The position numbers were made by a program, and so were the translations under genes. Shown here piece after piece: positions 24,487 through 33,382 of a stretch of 64,000 nt of DNA. Origin of the DNA: an uncultured Prevotellaceae bacterium (GTDB taxonomy: Bacteria > Bacteroidota > Bacteroidia > Bacteroidales > Bacteroidaceae); contig ONDA01000008.1 of assembly GCA_900316475.1 (NCBI GenBank), positions 89,166 through 153,165 of the forward strand. The letters are read 5' to 3'. Positions within the stretch are counted from its first letter, which is position 1; the number at the start of each line of letters is the position of its first letter. The notes under the pieces were generated by a model, which was not told the DNA's origin, did not search any database, and saw only the letters and a program-made list of their open reading frames with translations.

Positions 24487-24989
24487 TTGATTTTCATTGG
24501 TATGCCGCTGACCATGAGTATCACCTCATCGGCCCGCTGTGCGATATGTTGGTTCATCCAGCCTTCAAGGTCGGTAAACTGTCGTTGCAGGGCATTGTCG
24601 CTGACGCCACCTAAGCCAATCTCGTTGGTGACAAAGATAAAAGTAGCGTCCTGACGGGTCAGCCGGTCGAACTCGTCCTTTGCAGCCGTCAGCGTCTGGT
24701 CGACATCGTTGGTGTCGAAGAAGAAGTTGGTGAGCCAGAGCGTGACGCAGTCGACGACCACGACACGTCCCGTCAGGTCGTGCCGGCTCAGGTAGCGTTC
24801 CTCCTCGATATTCGTCCATTGCTGCCCCCGGCGCTCCTGATGACGGCGTACCCGTTCGCGGAACTCGTCATCCCAGATGTGGGCTGTGGCTAAGTAGACG
24901 GGACTTTCTGTCAGGCTGAGAGCCAGTTGCTCGGCATGCCCGCTCTTGCCCGACCGTTGTCCGCCGGTAATGAGAATCACCTTGCTCAT
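24483..24989 (-). CDS. cobU: Adenosylcobinamide kinase / guanylyltransferase
   Basis: 168 residues with the P-loop ITGGQRSGKSGHAEQLAL, RRHQERRGQQWTNIEEE carrying the GMP-accepting His, VVVDCVTLWLTNFF and FVTNEIGLGGV. It phosphorylates adenosylcobinamide and adds GMP. Its ATG overlaps the stop of a 29-codon frame upstream by 4 bases, so it is probably the second gene of the transcript. Confidence 0.95.
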   Translation of the reverse strand: MSKVILITGGQRSGKSGHAEQLALSLTESPVYLATAHIWDDEFRERVRRHQERRGQQWTNIEEERYLSRHDLTGRVVVVDCVTLWLTNFFFDTNDVDQTLTAAKDEFDRLTRQDATFIFVTNEIGLGGVSDNALQRQFTDLEGWMNQHIAQRADEVILMVSGIPMKIK

Positions 24990-25075
24990 TGCTGCGTCTT
25001 GTTGCGGTAGATGAAGATACCGATGATGACAAGTGCGACGACCGCTACAATCTCAAGTATTTGCATTGTTTCCAT
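24986..25075 (-). CDS. 29-residue membrane micro-protein ahead of cobU
   Basis: A minus-strand ATG at 25075 opens 29 codons: METMQILE, a hydrophobic helix (IVAVVALVIIGIFIY) and a basic tail RNKTQQ. It overlaps cobU by ATGA and lies 34 bases behind a strong promoter, so it is the first frame of the cobUTS transcript. It could anchor or regulate the membrane-linked CobS/CbiB complex, or act as a translated leader; this is inference. Not recognised as a known family. Confidence 0.55.
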   Translation of the reverse strand: METMQILEIVAVVALVIIGIFIYRNKTQQ

Positions 25076-25108
25076 ATCGTGAACCTCTATTTTGTTTGAT
25101 TGTGAGTG

Positions 25109-25140
25109 CAAAAGTACACAAATTATGGTGAAAAAACAAA
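25109..25140 (-). promoter_or_regulatory. Promoter of the cobUTS operon
   Basis: Minus strand: TTTG at 25137-25140 and TACTTTTG at 25109-25116, 20-base spacer. Confidence 0.75.
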
Positions 25141-25146
25141 TTTTGT

Positions 25147-25177
25147 TTTGTTTTGTTCTCACTTATTCGTACCTTTG
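25147..25177 (+). promoter_or_regulatory. Promoter of the Dabb-TonB receptor operon
   Basis: TTTG at 25147-25150 and TACCTTTG at 25170-25177, 19-base spacer, 35 bases before the start codon. It is divergent from the cob promoter; their -33 boxes are about 6 bases apart. Confidence 0.75.
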
Positions 25178-25211
25178 CACCGTCTCAACTATTGTGAAAC
25201 GTTTATAGAAT

Positions 25212-25517
25212 ATGGTAAAACACGTAATTCTCTGGACATTAAATCCAGAACTCTCGACTGACGAGAAGCAGGCCGTCAAGGCTGGTATCAAGGCCGGACT
25301 GGAAGGTCTTGTGGGTAAGGTTCCCGGACTGTTGGATGTGAAAGTATATATTGACGGACGTCTTGATTCGTCGAATGCCGACGTGATGCTCGACTCTACG
25401 CTGGAGTCGGAAGAGGCGTTGAAGGGCTATGCCGTGCATCCCGAGCATGTGGCCGTTGCCAACACGAAGGTGCGCCCCTATACCATCCAGCGTGCTTGTC
25501 TTGACTTTGAGGTGTAG
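25212..25517 (+). CDS. Dabb (stress-responsive alpha/beta barrel) protein
   Basis: 101 residues: MVKHVILWTLNPE start, a central helix, GLLDVKVYIDGRLDSSNADVMLDSTLES, then the C-terminal YAVHPEHVAVANTKVRPY. These are the marks of the dimeric ferredoxin-like Dabb family, whose members have varied, mostly unknown small-molecule roles. The TonB receptor starts 3 bases later. Confidence 0.9.
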   Translation: MVKHVILWTLNPELSTDEKQAVKAGIKAGLEGLVGKVPGLLDVKVYIDGRLDSSNADVMLDSTLESEEALKGYAVHPEHVAVANTKVRPYTIQRACLDFEV

Positions 25518-25520
25518 CCG

Positions 25521-27593
25521 ATGGGCCGAAGGCTATTATTGTCACTGACTGTTGTCACGTCGCTTAGTGCCCAGGCACAGAGAGACGTGATAAGTCGTGT
25601 AGATACCCTTCAGGAGGTGACTGTCACGTCGCGTTCGGCACTGAAGCGTATCAACGAAGTACAGATAGGTGTCGAGAAGGTAGAGATAGCCACCTTGGCC
25701 CGCGTGCCGGCCTTGTTTGGCGAGAAAGACATCATCAAGAGCATCCAGCTGCTGCCTGGCGTGAAAAGCGAGAGCGATGGTTCGGGAGGCTATCAGGTGC
25801 GTGGCGGCACGTCGGCTCAGAACCTGATACTGCTCGACGGGGCGACGGTCTATAACGCCGGTCACCTGATGGGGCTTTTTTCTACGTTCAACGACGAGGC
25901 ACTGGCCAATGCGTCGCTCTACAAGGGCTTGGTTCCGGCGCAGTTAGGCGGCGGCACGTCATCGGTCTTTGATATCGACACCCGTTCCGGCGATATGCAG
26001 CGCTATCATTTTAGCGGTACTGTCGGACTTCTGTCGGCCAAAGTGATGGCCGAAGGGCCTATACAAAGCGACAAGTCGTCGTTCCTCTTTGCCGGTCGCC
26101 GTTCGTATCTTGACATTTTCCTGAAATCGAGCAAGGACTACAAGGACAACACGATGAACTTCTACGACGCTAACCTGCGCCTGAACTTCCGTCTGTCGCC
26201 TCAGGATATGCTCAGTCTGACCTTCTTCCGCGGTCGTGACAACATGGGGATTGACGACCTGATGGACATGTCGTGGGGCAACACCACGGCAGCGGCCAAC
26301 TGGTTGCACACGTTCGGCGACCCGTTGTATGCCAACACCCAGCTGACCTATTCCGACTTCAGCGACGATGTAGGTATCGACCTGATGAACATCCACTACA
26401 CGATGGCTGGCTATATACGCCATCTGACGCTCAACCACAGGCAGGTATGGACGCCGACGAAGCGCCATCGCGTGAACTACGGCTTAGAGACCACTTACCT
26501 GCAGCTGAAGTCGGCAGAGTGGGACATCGACTTCCTGCACCAGCGTGAGAAGCGCAACGCCTGGATGAACAGCCTCTGGGTGAACGAGGAGTGGAAGCTG
26601 AACGACCATCTTGACCTGTCGGCAGGCGCACGCCTGCACTTGTTCACCGTCCTGGGCGGTTCGCCCTACTACCAGGTTGACGCCAAGGGCAATATCGTCG
26701 AGACGCTGACGCCCGGCAGCGGCGAGTTTGTCAAGACCTATGCCGACGTTGAGCCGCGTGTCAGCCTGAAATGGGCCATCAGCCAGCAGTATAGCGTGAA
26801 GATAGGCTACAGCCGCACGTCGCAGGATATTCATGCCATTCGCGGCAGTTCGGCGTCTATGCCCTTCGACCGCTATACGATGACGAGCAACATCGTCAGT
26901 CCGGAGCAGGCCGACCAGGTGGCTGCCGGATGGACGGCCATTACCCGCGACGGCGCCTATGACTTCTCGCTGGAGGGCTACTACAAAGACATCCGCAACG
27001 TCTACGACTACCGCGACGGCAAGTCGTTCCACTCCGAGATAGAGATTGAGCGCCTGATACTCGGCGGCAAGGGACGAGCATACGGACTGGAGCTTGCCGC
27101 ACACAAGAACGAGGGACGGCTGACAGGGTGGCTCAGTTATACACTCTCGTGGGTAGAGAACAAGATTGAGGGCATCAATGGTGGCGAGTGGTACACCGCT
27201 CCCAACGACCGCCGCCACGACCTGGCCGTTGTCGGTATGTATCATCTCAACGACCGTTGGGAACTGTCGGCAGCCTGGCGCTACAACACAGGACAGGCTC
27301 TGACGGCACCGTCGGCGAAGTTCGAGGTGGACGGTCACACCTATTATTATTATGCCGAGCGCAACGGCTACCGGGCTCCAGCCTACCATCGTCTCGACCT
27401 CAGCGCCACCTATAGCCGTACTGTAGGAAAGACCACGCACCAGTGGGCCTTCGGTCTGTATAACGCCTACAACCGTTACAATCCGTATGTCATTACCTTC
27501 GAGAACGACGACACGAAGCCCTCGGGCACGAAGACCGTCCAGACGTCGCTCTTCGGCATCATACCTTCCGTTTCGTTTACCATCAGATATTGA
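25521..27593 (+). CDS. TonB-dependent outer-membrane receptor
   Basis: 690 residues. A signal peptide (MGRRLLLSLTVVTSLSAQAQ) is followed by LQEVTVTSRSA, a TonB-box-like segment, then a plug domain (about 60-165: DIIKSIQLLPGVKSESDGSG, VRGGTSAQNLILLDGATVYN, GLVPAQLGGGTSSVFDIDTR) and a beta-barrel to a C-terminal IIPSVSFTIRY ending in an aromatic strand. It lacks the N-terminal carboxypeptidase-like domain of SusC proteins. Paired with a DUF4249 lipoprotein, it probably imports a specific ligand; proximity to cobalamin genes hints at a corrinoid, but without a B12 riboswitch this is only a guess. Confidence 0.9.
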   Translation: MGRRLLLSLTVVTSLSAQAQRDVISRVDTLQEVTVTSRSALKRINEVQIGVEKVEIATLARVPALFGEKDIIKSIQLLPGVKSESDGSGGYQVRGGTSAQNLILLDGATVYNAGHLMGLFSTFNDEALANASLYKGLVPAQLGGGTSSVFDIDTRSGDMQRYHFSGTVGLLSAKVMAEGPIQSDKSSFLFAGRRSYLDIFLKSSKDYKDNTMNFYDANLRLNFRLSPQDMLSLTFFRGRDNMGIDDLMDMSWGNTTAAANWLHTFGDPLYANTQLTYSDFSDDVGIDLMNIHYTMAGYIRHLTLNHRQVWTPTKRHRVNYGLETTYLQLKSAEWDIDFLHQREKRNAWMNSLWVNEEWKLNDHLDLSAGARLHLFTVLGGSPYYQVDAKGNIVETLTPGSGEFVKTYADVEPRVSLKWAISQQYSVKIGYSRTSQDIHAIRGSSASMPFDRYTMTSNIVSPEQADQVAAGWTAITRDGAYDFSLEGYYKDIRNVYDYRDGKSFHSEIEIERLILGGKGRAYGLELAAHKNEGRLTGWLSYTLSWVENKIEGINGGEWYTAPNDRRHDLAVVGMYHLNDRWELSAAWRYNTGQALTAPSAKFEVDGHTYYYYAERNGYRAPAYHRLDLSATYSRTVGKTTHQWAFGLYNAYNRYNPYVITFENDDTKPSGTKTVQTSLFGIIPSVSFTIRY

Positions 27594-27599
27594 GAGACA

Positions 27600-28460
27600 A
27601 TGAGAAATCTTTATATACTCTTGCTGTTGCTGTTGACGCTCTCCTGTCAGAAGGAGATAGAACTCGACTATCGCGACATTGAGCCAGTGGTCAGCATTGA
27701 GGGGCGCGTCACCAACGAACAGGTTTATGTGCTCATCACGCGGACACGCTCTATGAACGACTCAGTGAAAAGTCGCGGCATTGGCGGGGCTGTCGTCACC
27801 ATCAGCAGTGAGGACGGCACCGAGCAGCTGGTCTACGACGCCCGCGACGGCTACTACCGTCCGGCATCGGGCATGAAGGGCGTGCCTGGGCGCACCTACC
27901 GCCTCGACGTCACACTCGACGGCCATCAGTATGCTGCCTCGTCGACCATGCCCCGACAGGCCCCTATCGTCTCGACGCAGTTTATTTGGCAATCTTTGCT
28001 CGACAATGGTATGCTGATGTATGAGATGTGGGCTTCCGACCCTGAGCCCGACGTGCGTAACTACTACTGGTATCGCGTCGACCGTCGAGCCAAAGACCCT
28101 AAGGTGCGCCAGAAACAAGGTACCGACGCCTATCGTTGGAGCTCATTCGACGACCGCGGGGCTATCAATGCACGTATTTACCGCGACATCATGTGTGTGA
28201 ACGAGGAGATGATGGATGGACAGGATATTGAGGATGACCAGTTGAAATCAATACTCTTCGACGGCGACACCATCACCCTGCAGCTGATGACTATCGACCG
28301 TGCCATGTTTGAGTACTATCAATCGCTCTCTGTCGGGCAGCGTATGGGCGCTAATCCGATATCAAACATTTCTGGCGGATGCCTGGGCTACTTTGCTGCA
28401 GGTAGCGTCAGTCATGCTGATACTGTCATTTATAACAAAAACATAATATTAAGGAAATGA
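27600..28460 (+). CDS. DUF4249 lipoprotein
   Basis: 286 residues. The hydrophobic leader ends in the lipobox LTLSC with Cys16. YRDIEPVVSIEGRVTNEQVYVLITRT begins the immunoglobulin-like region typical of DUF4249, and the end has ISNISGGCLGYFAAGSV, a strong family mark. DUF4249 proteins accompany TonB receptors in Bacteroidetes and are thought to be surface partners. It starts 6 bases after the receptor stop. Confidence 0.85.
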   Translation: MRNLYILLLLLLTLSCQKEIELDYRDIEPVVSIEGRVTNEQVYVLITRTRSMNDSVKSRGIGGAVVTISSEDGTEQLVYDARDGYYRPASGMKGVPGRTYRLDVTLDGHQYAASSTMPRQAPIVSTQFIWQSLLDNGMLMYEMWASDPEPDVRNYYWYRVDRRAKDPKVRQKQGTDAYRWSSFDDRGAINARIYRDIMCVNEEMMDGQDIEDDQLKSILFDGDTITLQLMTIDRAMFEYYQSLSVGQRMGANPISNISGGCLGYFAAGSVSHADTVIYNKNIILRK

Positions 28461-28775
28461 GAAAAGTACACATTCGGTCAGGGCAAGAGTGCCGTCGATG
28501 CTGCCCAGATGGCCTCGGTGGCTATGATTGCCAAGTACATGAAAAACCACCCGACGTCGAGGATTCTCATCAAGGGCTATGCTTCGCCGGAGGGTAATCC
28601 CGAGTCGAACCAGCGCCTGTCTGAGGCCCGTGCCAACGCTGTGAAACAGGCACTCGTCAACCGCTATGGTATCAGTGCCGACCGTCTGACCACTCAGGGT
28701 ATGGGCGCTACGGACGAGTTGTTCGATGAGATTGACTTCAACCGCGTAGCAACGTTTACTGATTTGACGAAGTAA
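28461..28775 (+). pseudogene. OmpA C-terminal domain remnant
   Basis: From 28461 an open frame reads EKYTFGQGKSAVDAAQMASV, then ILIKGYASPEGNPESNQRLS, EARANAVKQALVNRYGISADR and a last FNRVATF segment: the peptidoglycan-binding OmpA domain. It has no start codon except an internal ATG at 28509. The ATG AGA AAA that follows the lipoprotein gene (28457) is in another frame and stops soon. So an OmpA-like gene seems to have lost its beta-barrel part by an out-of-frame deletion just after its first codons. Confidence 0.7.
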
Positions 28776-28782
28776 GGAAAAA

Positions 28783-28912
28783 GTAGTAAGGAGTAAGTAG
28801 TAAGGAGTAAGTAGTAAGGAGTAAGTAGTAAGGAGAATCATCTCTGAAAACTCATTATCGAGATGATGTGTTGTCTTAACTACTTACTCCTTTCTCCTTA
28901 CTCCTTACTCCT
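28783..28912. repeat. 14-bp tandem repeat with inverted counterpart, possible terminator
   Basis: 3.8 units of GTAGTAAGGAGTAA run from 28783 to 28835; a related complementary stretch (ACTACTTACTCCTTTCTCC) covers 28877-28912. The two can fold into a long imperfect hairpin between two convergent genes and may end transcription from both sides. Confidence 0.55.
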
Positions 28913-28914
28913 AT

Positions 28915-30438
28915 TTATTTGTAGCACTCAAAGATGCTGTCTACCGTCTGGCTGTTCATCTTCTTCGTGACGAGGCTGACAAGCCACACGACGGGGAATC
29001 CGCCGACCATAGCAATGGCGCCACAGTTGATGGGGTTGATGGGGTTGCCAAGCAGCATATTGACAACCGTCAGTCCGACGCCCCAAATGAAGCAAGCCCA
29101 GACGCTGGCCGTCGTCACGCCGCGCCAGTAGAGACCCAGCATGAACGGAGCTAAGAAGGCACCAGCCAAAGCACCCCACGAGATACCCATGAGCTGGGCG
29201 ATGAACGTCGGGGGATTCAGGGCGATGAGCAGCGAGATGGCTATGAAGAACATAATCAGCACGCGCATGACCACCACCTTGCGGCGCTCCACCTTCTCAG
29301 AGACGATGTCGTCGATAGCACCTTCCTCCACCTCGCCGGGCAGCGACTTCTTGTCGCGGTAGATAAGGTCGAGGGTCATCGTCGAACTGGACGTGAGCAC
29401 CAGCGAAGCCAGCGTCGACATCGAGGCCGAGAGCACTAGCAGCACTACAAGGGCGATGAGCACGTCGGGCAGTGTGACGAGCATGGCGGGCACGATGGAG
29501 TCGAAGGCTATCTTGCCGTTGGCCGCGATGACGGGGTCGTAGAGACGACCGAAACCGCCGAGGAAGTAGCAGCCGCCAGCCACGATGAAGGCGAAGACGG
29601 TAGAGATGACCGTCCCGCGCTTGATGGCTGACTCGTCTGTAATCGAGTAGAACTTACCCACCATCTGGGGCAGTCCCATCGTGCCGAGCGACGTCAGCAC
29701 CACCACGCCGAGCAGTCCCCAGGGGTCGGGGCCGAACCACGTAGCAAACATGCCGCTACCGGCTTCGGTGGCTCCGTCGGCAGGCAGGGCTGCCAGCTTC
29801 GAGACGGCCTCAGAGAGTCCGCCCTGAGTTGCGATGACGGCCACGATGACGGCGACGATGCCGAAGAGCATGATGATACCCTGTATGAAGTCGTTCATGG
29901 CCGTTGCCTTATAGCCGCCGAGAATGACGTACACGGCGGTGAGAATGGCCATGATAACCACACAATATTCGTAAGGTATGCCGAAGCCCATCTCGAAGAG
30001 CGTCGATATGCCTTTATACACGCCGGCGGTGTAGGGGATGAGGAACACGAAGGCGATGACGGAGGCTGTGATGCGCAGCCCCTGGTCGGCAAAGCGCGTG
30101 CCGAAGAAGTCGGGCATCGTGCGGCTCTCGATGTGCTGTGTCATCAGCTTCGTACGCTTGCCGAGAATCAGCCAGGCCAGGAGCGAACCGATGACGGCGT
30201 TGCCCACGCCAATCCACGTTGAACTGAGGCCGTATTTCCAGCCAAACTGTCCGGCGTAGCCTACGAAGACTACGGCTGAGAAATAGGAAGTGCCGAAGGC
30301 GAAGGCCGTCAGCCAGGGGCCTATGGCGCGACCGCCAAGCACAAAGCCGTCAACCGAACTGGCCTGCTTACGGGTATAAAGACCCACGCCAATCATCACG
30401 GCCAGGAAGATGATGGTCAGAAGAACTTTTATAATCAT
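28915..30438 (-). CDS. Sodium:solute symporter (SSS family)
   Basis: 507 residues with about 13 membrane helices. GFVLGGRAIGPWLTAFAFGTSYFSAVVFVGYAGQFGWKYG is the core of the first helices (family motif), ILGGYKATAMNDFIQGIIM and LSASMSTLASLVLTSSSTM contain the Na+-site serines/threonines. The family includes PutP, PanF and SglT. The substrate is not evident. It lies 12 bases behind a porin gene, so the two may form an outer- plus inner-membrane uptake route. Confidence 0.9.
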   Translation of the reverse strand: MIIKVLLTIIFLAVMIGVGLYTRKQASSVDGFVLGGRAIGPWLTAFAFGTSYFSAVVFVGYAGQFGWKYGLSSTWIGVGNAVIGSLLAWLILGKRTKLMTQHIESRTMPDFFGTRFADQGLRITASVIAFVFLIPYTAGVYKGISTLFEMGFGIPYEYCVVIMAILTAVYVILGGYKATAMNDFIQGIIMLFGIVAVIVAVIATQGGLSEAVSKLAALPADGATEAGSGMFATWFGPDPWGLLGVVVLTSLGTMGLPQMVGKFYSITDESAIKRGTVISTVFAFIVAGGCYFLGGFGRLYDPVIAANGKIAFDSIVPAMLVTLPDVLIALVVLLVLSASMSTLASLVLTSSSTMTLDLIYRDKKSLPGEVEEGAIDDIVSEKVERRKVVVMRVLIMFFIAISLLIALNPPTFIAQLMGISWGALAGAFLAPFMLGLYWRGVTTASVWACFIWGVGLTVVNMLLGNPINPINCGAIAMVGGFPVVWLVSLVTKKMNSQTVDSIFECYK

Positions 30439-30450
30439 AGTAAGTCGGAT

Positions 30451-31539
30451 TTAAAATGCTACCTGCACCTGTGCCTGAAGCCAGTTGTAGTCGTCGCCAA
30501 TCATGTCGCCACAGAGACAGCGTGTGTACTGCAGCTGCAGTCGGCACTTCTTATAGTACCAGTACTGCAAGCCAATGGTCAGGTTCGTCTGGTCCCAGCC
30601 GTCGACATCCGTATTGCGGTCGAAGGTCTCGCCAGAGGCTACCACGTCGAGGGCGTCGACCACAGGCACACACAGCGTGGCATAGCCGCCGCGACTCTTC
30701 ACGTCGCCGTCCTTACCACCCAGCCATTCAGCGCGGATGCTGGCCGGACGAGCCTCCTTGTACTGACCCTCGGAGTAGGGACGGGTCTTGTATTCGGCAC
30801 CTACTGAGTAGCGGTTGCGCGTGTAGTTGTCGCCCACGTTGATGGTGGGGTTCCAGGCAGCCTTACCGACGGCGTTGCCCGTGCCGAGATAGCCTGAGCC
30901 GACGATGCGGAAACCGTCGAAGGGCTTGACTTCGAGTTTCGCAATGAAGTCTTTCTGGTTGTTGTTATCCTTGCGGTTGATACCCTGACCGCTCATCAGT
31001 GCCAGCTCGTAGTGCAGCAGATTGTTTGTCAGGTCGCCATACGCCATCAAGCCCATGTCGCGGCCGTAGTTTACGCCGTTCAACGGGTCGGGACCCTCAC
31101 CGGCCAGATAGAGCACAGCCTGAGAATAGACGTCAATAAGTTCCAGTTGGGTAGGCGACAGCGGGTTCTCCATCGTGTAGGAGTGCTTGAACTGTCCGAG
31201 ACGAACGGAGAGTGCTTTGTCGTTGGTAACACGGTAGTCGGTGTAGAACTCTTGGACTACGCTTGAGAAGTCGTGCATAAACAGAAACGACCAACGGTCG
31301 GTGATGCGGGCCTTTGCCCAGAGGAGTGTGCGCTTTAGGTTGTAGGAGTTCTGCTTCTGGCCATTCGGGTCTTGGTACGACCATCCTCCCTGTGCATAAC
31401 CGTTCAGCGTGATGCGGCTGGTGAAATCTTTCAGCCAGTCGATGTCTGAATCATTCTTCTGTTGTCCCATAGCAGCAGTACTGCTGAACGCCGCTAACAA
31501 TACTGCCAGCGTGCGTGCTTTCAAAACGTTTTTCTTCAT
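30451..31539 (-). CDS. Outer-membrane porin, OprO/P-like
   Basis: 362 residues from the ATG at 31539, which gives a proper signal peptide (MKKNVLKARTLAVLLAAFSS to AMGQ). An upstream in-frame ATG at 31593 would start beyond the promoter, so it is rejected. The mature part is a 16-strand-like barrel (ITLNGYAQGGWSYQD, LLWAKARITDRWSFLFMHDF, VRLGQFKHSYTMENPLSP, final WLQAQVQVAF). The GQFK...E pattern resembles phosphate/polyphosphate-selective porins; specificity is unproven. Confidence 0.8.
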   Translation of the reverse strand: MKKNVLKARTLAVLLAAFSSTAAMGQQKNDSDIDWLKDFTSRITLNGYAQGGWSYQDPNGQKQNSYNLKRTLLWAKARITDRWSFLFMHDFSSVVQEFYTDYRVTNDKALSVRLGQFKHSYTMENPLSPTQLELIDVYSQAVLYLAGEGPDPLNGVNYGRDMGLMAYGDLTNNLLHYELALMSGQGINRKDNNNQKDFIAKLEVKPFDGFRIVGSGYLGTGNAVGKAAWNPTINVGDNYTRNRYSVGAEYKTRPYSEGQYKEARPASIRAEWLGGKDGDVKSRGGYATLCVPVVDALDVVASGETFDRNTDVDGWDQTNLTIGLQYWYYKKCRLQLQYTRCLCGDMIGDDYNWLQAQVQVAF

Positions 31540-31580
31540 GTTTGTTTTCTCATTGGTTAAAAAGTTTCGGTTTATGCGCT

Positions 31581-31588
31581 GCAAAGAT
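31581..31588 (-). promoter_or_regulatory. Promoter -7 element of the porin-symporter pair
   Basis: Minus-strand TATCTTTG fits TAnnTTTG, 42 bases upstream of the porin ATG. It decides against the longer porin start. Confidence 0.6.
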
Positions 31589-31653
31589 AACAATTATTTG
31601 CGAAATAAAAGAAATAATTGCAGTTTTTCTTGTCATTGTCTGAAAAAGAAATA

Positions 31654-31682
31654 GCCGGGAGGATGGACTCGTCACTCCCGGC
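31654..31682 (-). terminator. Terminator of gdhA
   Basis: GCCGGGAG (31654-31661) pairs with CTCCCGGC (31675-31682) around a 13-base loop, followed on the minus strand by a T-rich TATTTCTTTTTC. It lies 39 bases beyond the gdhA stop. Confidence 0.8.
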
Positions 31683-31720
31683 TTTATTAATAGTGTTTGT
31701 GTTGTGTTCTATTACCTTTC

Positions 31721-33058
31721 TTATACGATGCCTTGAGCCATCATAGCCTTGGCAACCTTCATGAAGCCGGCCACGTTGGCACCCTTCACGTAGTTGATGT
31801 AGCCGTCCTTCTCGGTACCGTACTTCACACAGTTCTCGTGAATGTCGTTCATGATGCGCTTCAGGTAGTTGTCAACCTCCTCGGCCGTCCATGACAGACG
31901 CTCAGAGTTCTGCGACATCTCAAGACCCGACACCGACACACCACCGGCGTTAGAAGCCTTACCAGGAGAGTAGAGCAGCTTGGCATCCTGGAAAATCTTG
32001 ATGGCCTCGGGCAGTGAAGGCATGTTGGCACCCTCGGCAACAGCGATGATACCGTTGTTGACCAGAGCCTGAGCCTCTTCACCGTTGATCTCGTTCTGAG
32101 TAGCGCAAGGCAGGGCGATGTCGGCCTTCTCATACCAGGGGCGCTTGCCCTCGTGGTACTGGGCTGAGGGATACTCCTCAACATACTCCTTGATACGTCC
32201 GCGCTCCACGTTCTTCAGCTCCATGATGTAGTCGAGCTTGGCGCGGTCGATGCCATCGGGATCGTAGATGTAACCGTCAGAGTCAGACATCGTCATGGGG
32301 ATAGCTCCCAACTGCAGGCACTTCTCAGCAGCATACTGAGCTACGTTACCAGCACCCGAAATCAGTACCTTCTTACCCTTGATATCGATATTGCGGGTAG
32401 CCAGCATTGAGCAGAGGAAATAAACCGTGCCATAACCTGTAGCCTCAGGACGGATAAGTGAACCGCCGAAGGGGATGCCCTTACCAGTGAGCACGCCCTG
32501 GAACTGATGGGTCAGCTTCTTGTACTGTCCGAAGAGGAAACCAACCTCACGGCCACCGACGCCAATGTCACCAGCGGGAACGTCCTCGTCGGGACCAATG
32601 TGACGATACAGCTCGTTCATGAAGGCCTGGCAGAAACGCATGACCTCAGCCTCGCTCTTGCCACGGGGAGAGAAATCGGAACCGCCCTTACCGCCACCCA
32701 TAGGCAGAGTGGTCAGGGAGTTCTTGAAAGTCTGCTCGAAAGCAAGGAACTTCAAAATACCAAGGTTTACAGACTTGTGATAACGCAGACCGCCTTTGTA
32801 CGGGCCAATAGCGTTGTTGTGCTGGATGCGGTAGCCCATGTTGGTCTGGACATTACCCTTGTCATCTACCCAAGTAACACGGAATTCAATCACGCGATCG
32901 GGAATGCAAAGACGCTCGATGAGGTTTGCCTTCTCGAATTCGGGATGCTTGTTGTACTCTTCCTCGATGGTGGGGAGAACCTGAGAAACTGCCTGGATGT
33001 ACTCCGGCTCATTGGGGAATCTCTTTTTGAGATCTTCAACAACTTGTGCTGCGTTCAT
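31721..33058 (-). CDS. gdhA: NADP-type glutamate dehydrogenase
   Basis: 445 residues, the usual length of the hexameric enzyme. GGLRYHKSVNLGILKFLAFEQ and LPMGGGKGGSDF hold the catalytic lysines; ISGAGNVAQYAAEKC is the dinucleotide fold; the C-terminal NAGGVSVSGLEMSQN is conserved. It makes glutamate from 2-oxoglutarate and ammonia. It is monocistronic, with its own promoter and terminator. Confidence 0.95.
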   Translation of the reverse strand: MNAAQVVEDLKKRFPNEPEYIQAVSQVLPTIEEEYNKHPEFEKANLIERLCIPDRVIEFRVTWVDDKGNVQTNMGYRIQHNNAIGPYKGGLRYHKSVNLGILKFLAFEQTFKNSLTTLPMGGGKGGSDFSPRGKSEAEVMRFCQAFMNELYRHIGPDEDVPAGDIGVGGREVGFLFGQYKKLTHQFQGVLTGKGIPFGGSLIRPEATGYGTVYFLCSMLATRNIDIKGKKVLISGAGNVAQYAAEKCLQLGAIPMTMSDSDGYIYDPDGIDRAKLDYIMELKNVERGRIKEYVEEYPSAQYHEGKRPWYEKADIALPCATQNEINGEEAQALVNNGIIAVAEGANMPSLPEAIKIFQDAKLLYSPGKASNAGGVSVSGLEMSQNSERLSWTAEEVDNYLKRIMNDIHENCVKYGTEKDGYINYVKGANVAGFMKVAKAMMAQGIV

Positions 33059-33113
33059 AATCTTTTTCCTTTAGTTTGTTTGTGAATAACTGTTGTTTGT
33101 TGATTTCTGCGTG

Positions 33114-33144
33114 CAAAATTACATCAAAAATCTGAAACTGCAAA
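33114..33144 (-). promoter_or_regulatory. Promoter of gdhA
   Basis: Minus strand: TTTG at 33141-33144 and TAATTTTG at 33114-33121, 19-base spacer, leaving a leader of about 50 bases. Confidence 0.7.
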
Positions 33145-33310
33145 CATTTTAATAGATTTTTTAGCAAAAAACTATCTTTTTGTCAACTTTTTGATATAAA
33201 TCAATATAATAATGATATTATGTACCATTTTTGTTGTGTACGTCAACAATCTGAAAGGGTGTATAACGAAAAAAGCAGGAATCTCTTTTCAGAAATTCCT
33301 GCCACTCAAG

Positions 33311-33382
33311 AGGTGCCTGGCGGATTCGAACCGCCGTAGACGGTTTTGCAGACCGTTGACTAAGCCACTCATCCAAGGCACC
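33311..33382 (-). tRNA. tRNA-Cys (GCA)
   Basis: Cloverleaf on the minus strand: acceptor GGTGCCT/AGGCACC, anticodon stem ACGGT/ACCGT with loop CTGCAAA (anticodon GCA), T arm GGCGG-TTCGAAT-CCGCC. CCA is not encoded. Confidence 0.95.

Noticed and set aside
25521-27593. BtuB, the B12 receptor
   Set aside because: It lies near cob genes, but the plug lacks features I could tie to BtuB, it is paired with DUF4249, and there is no B12 riboswitch.
28783-28835. CRISPR-like array from the regular 14-bp units
   Set aside because: Units are directly adjacent with no spacers, and no cas gene is present.
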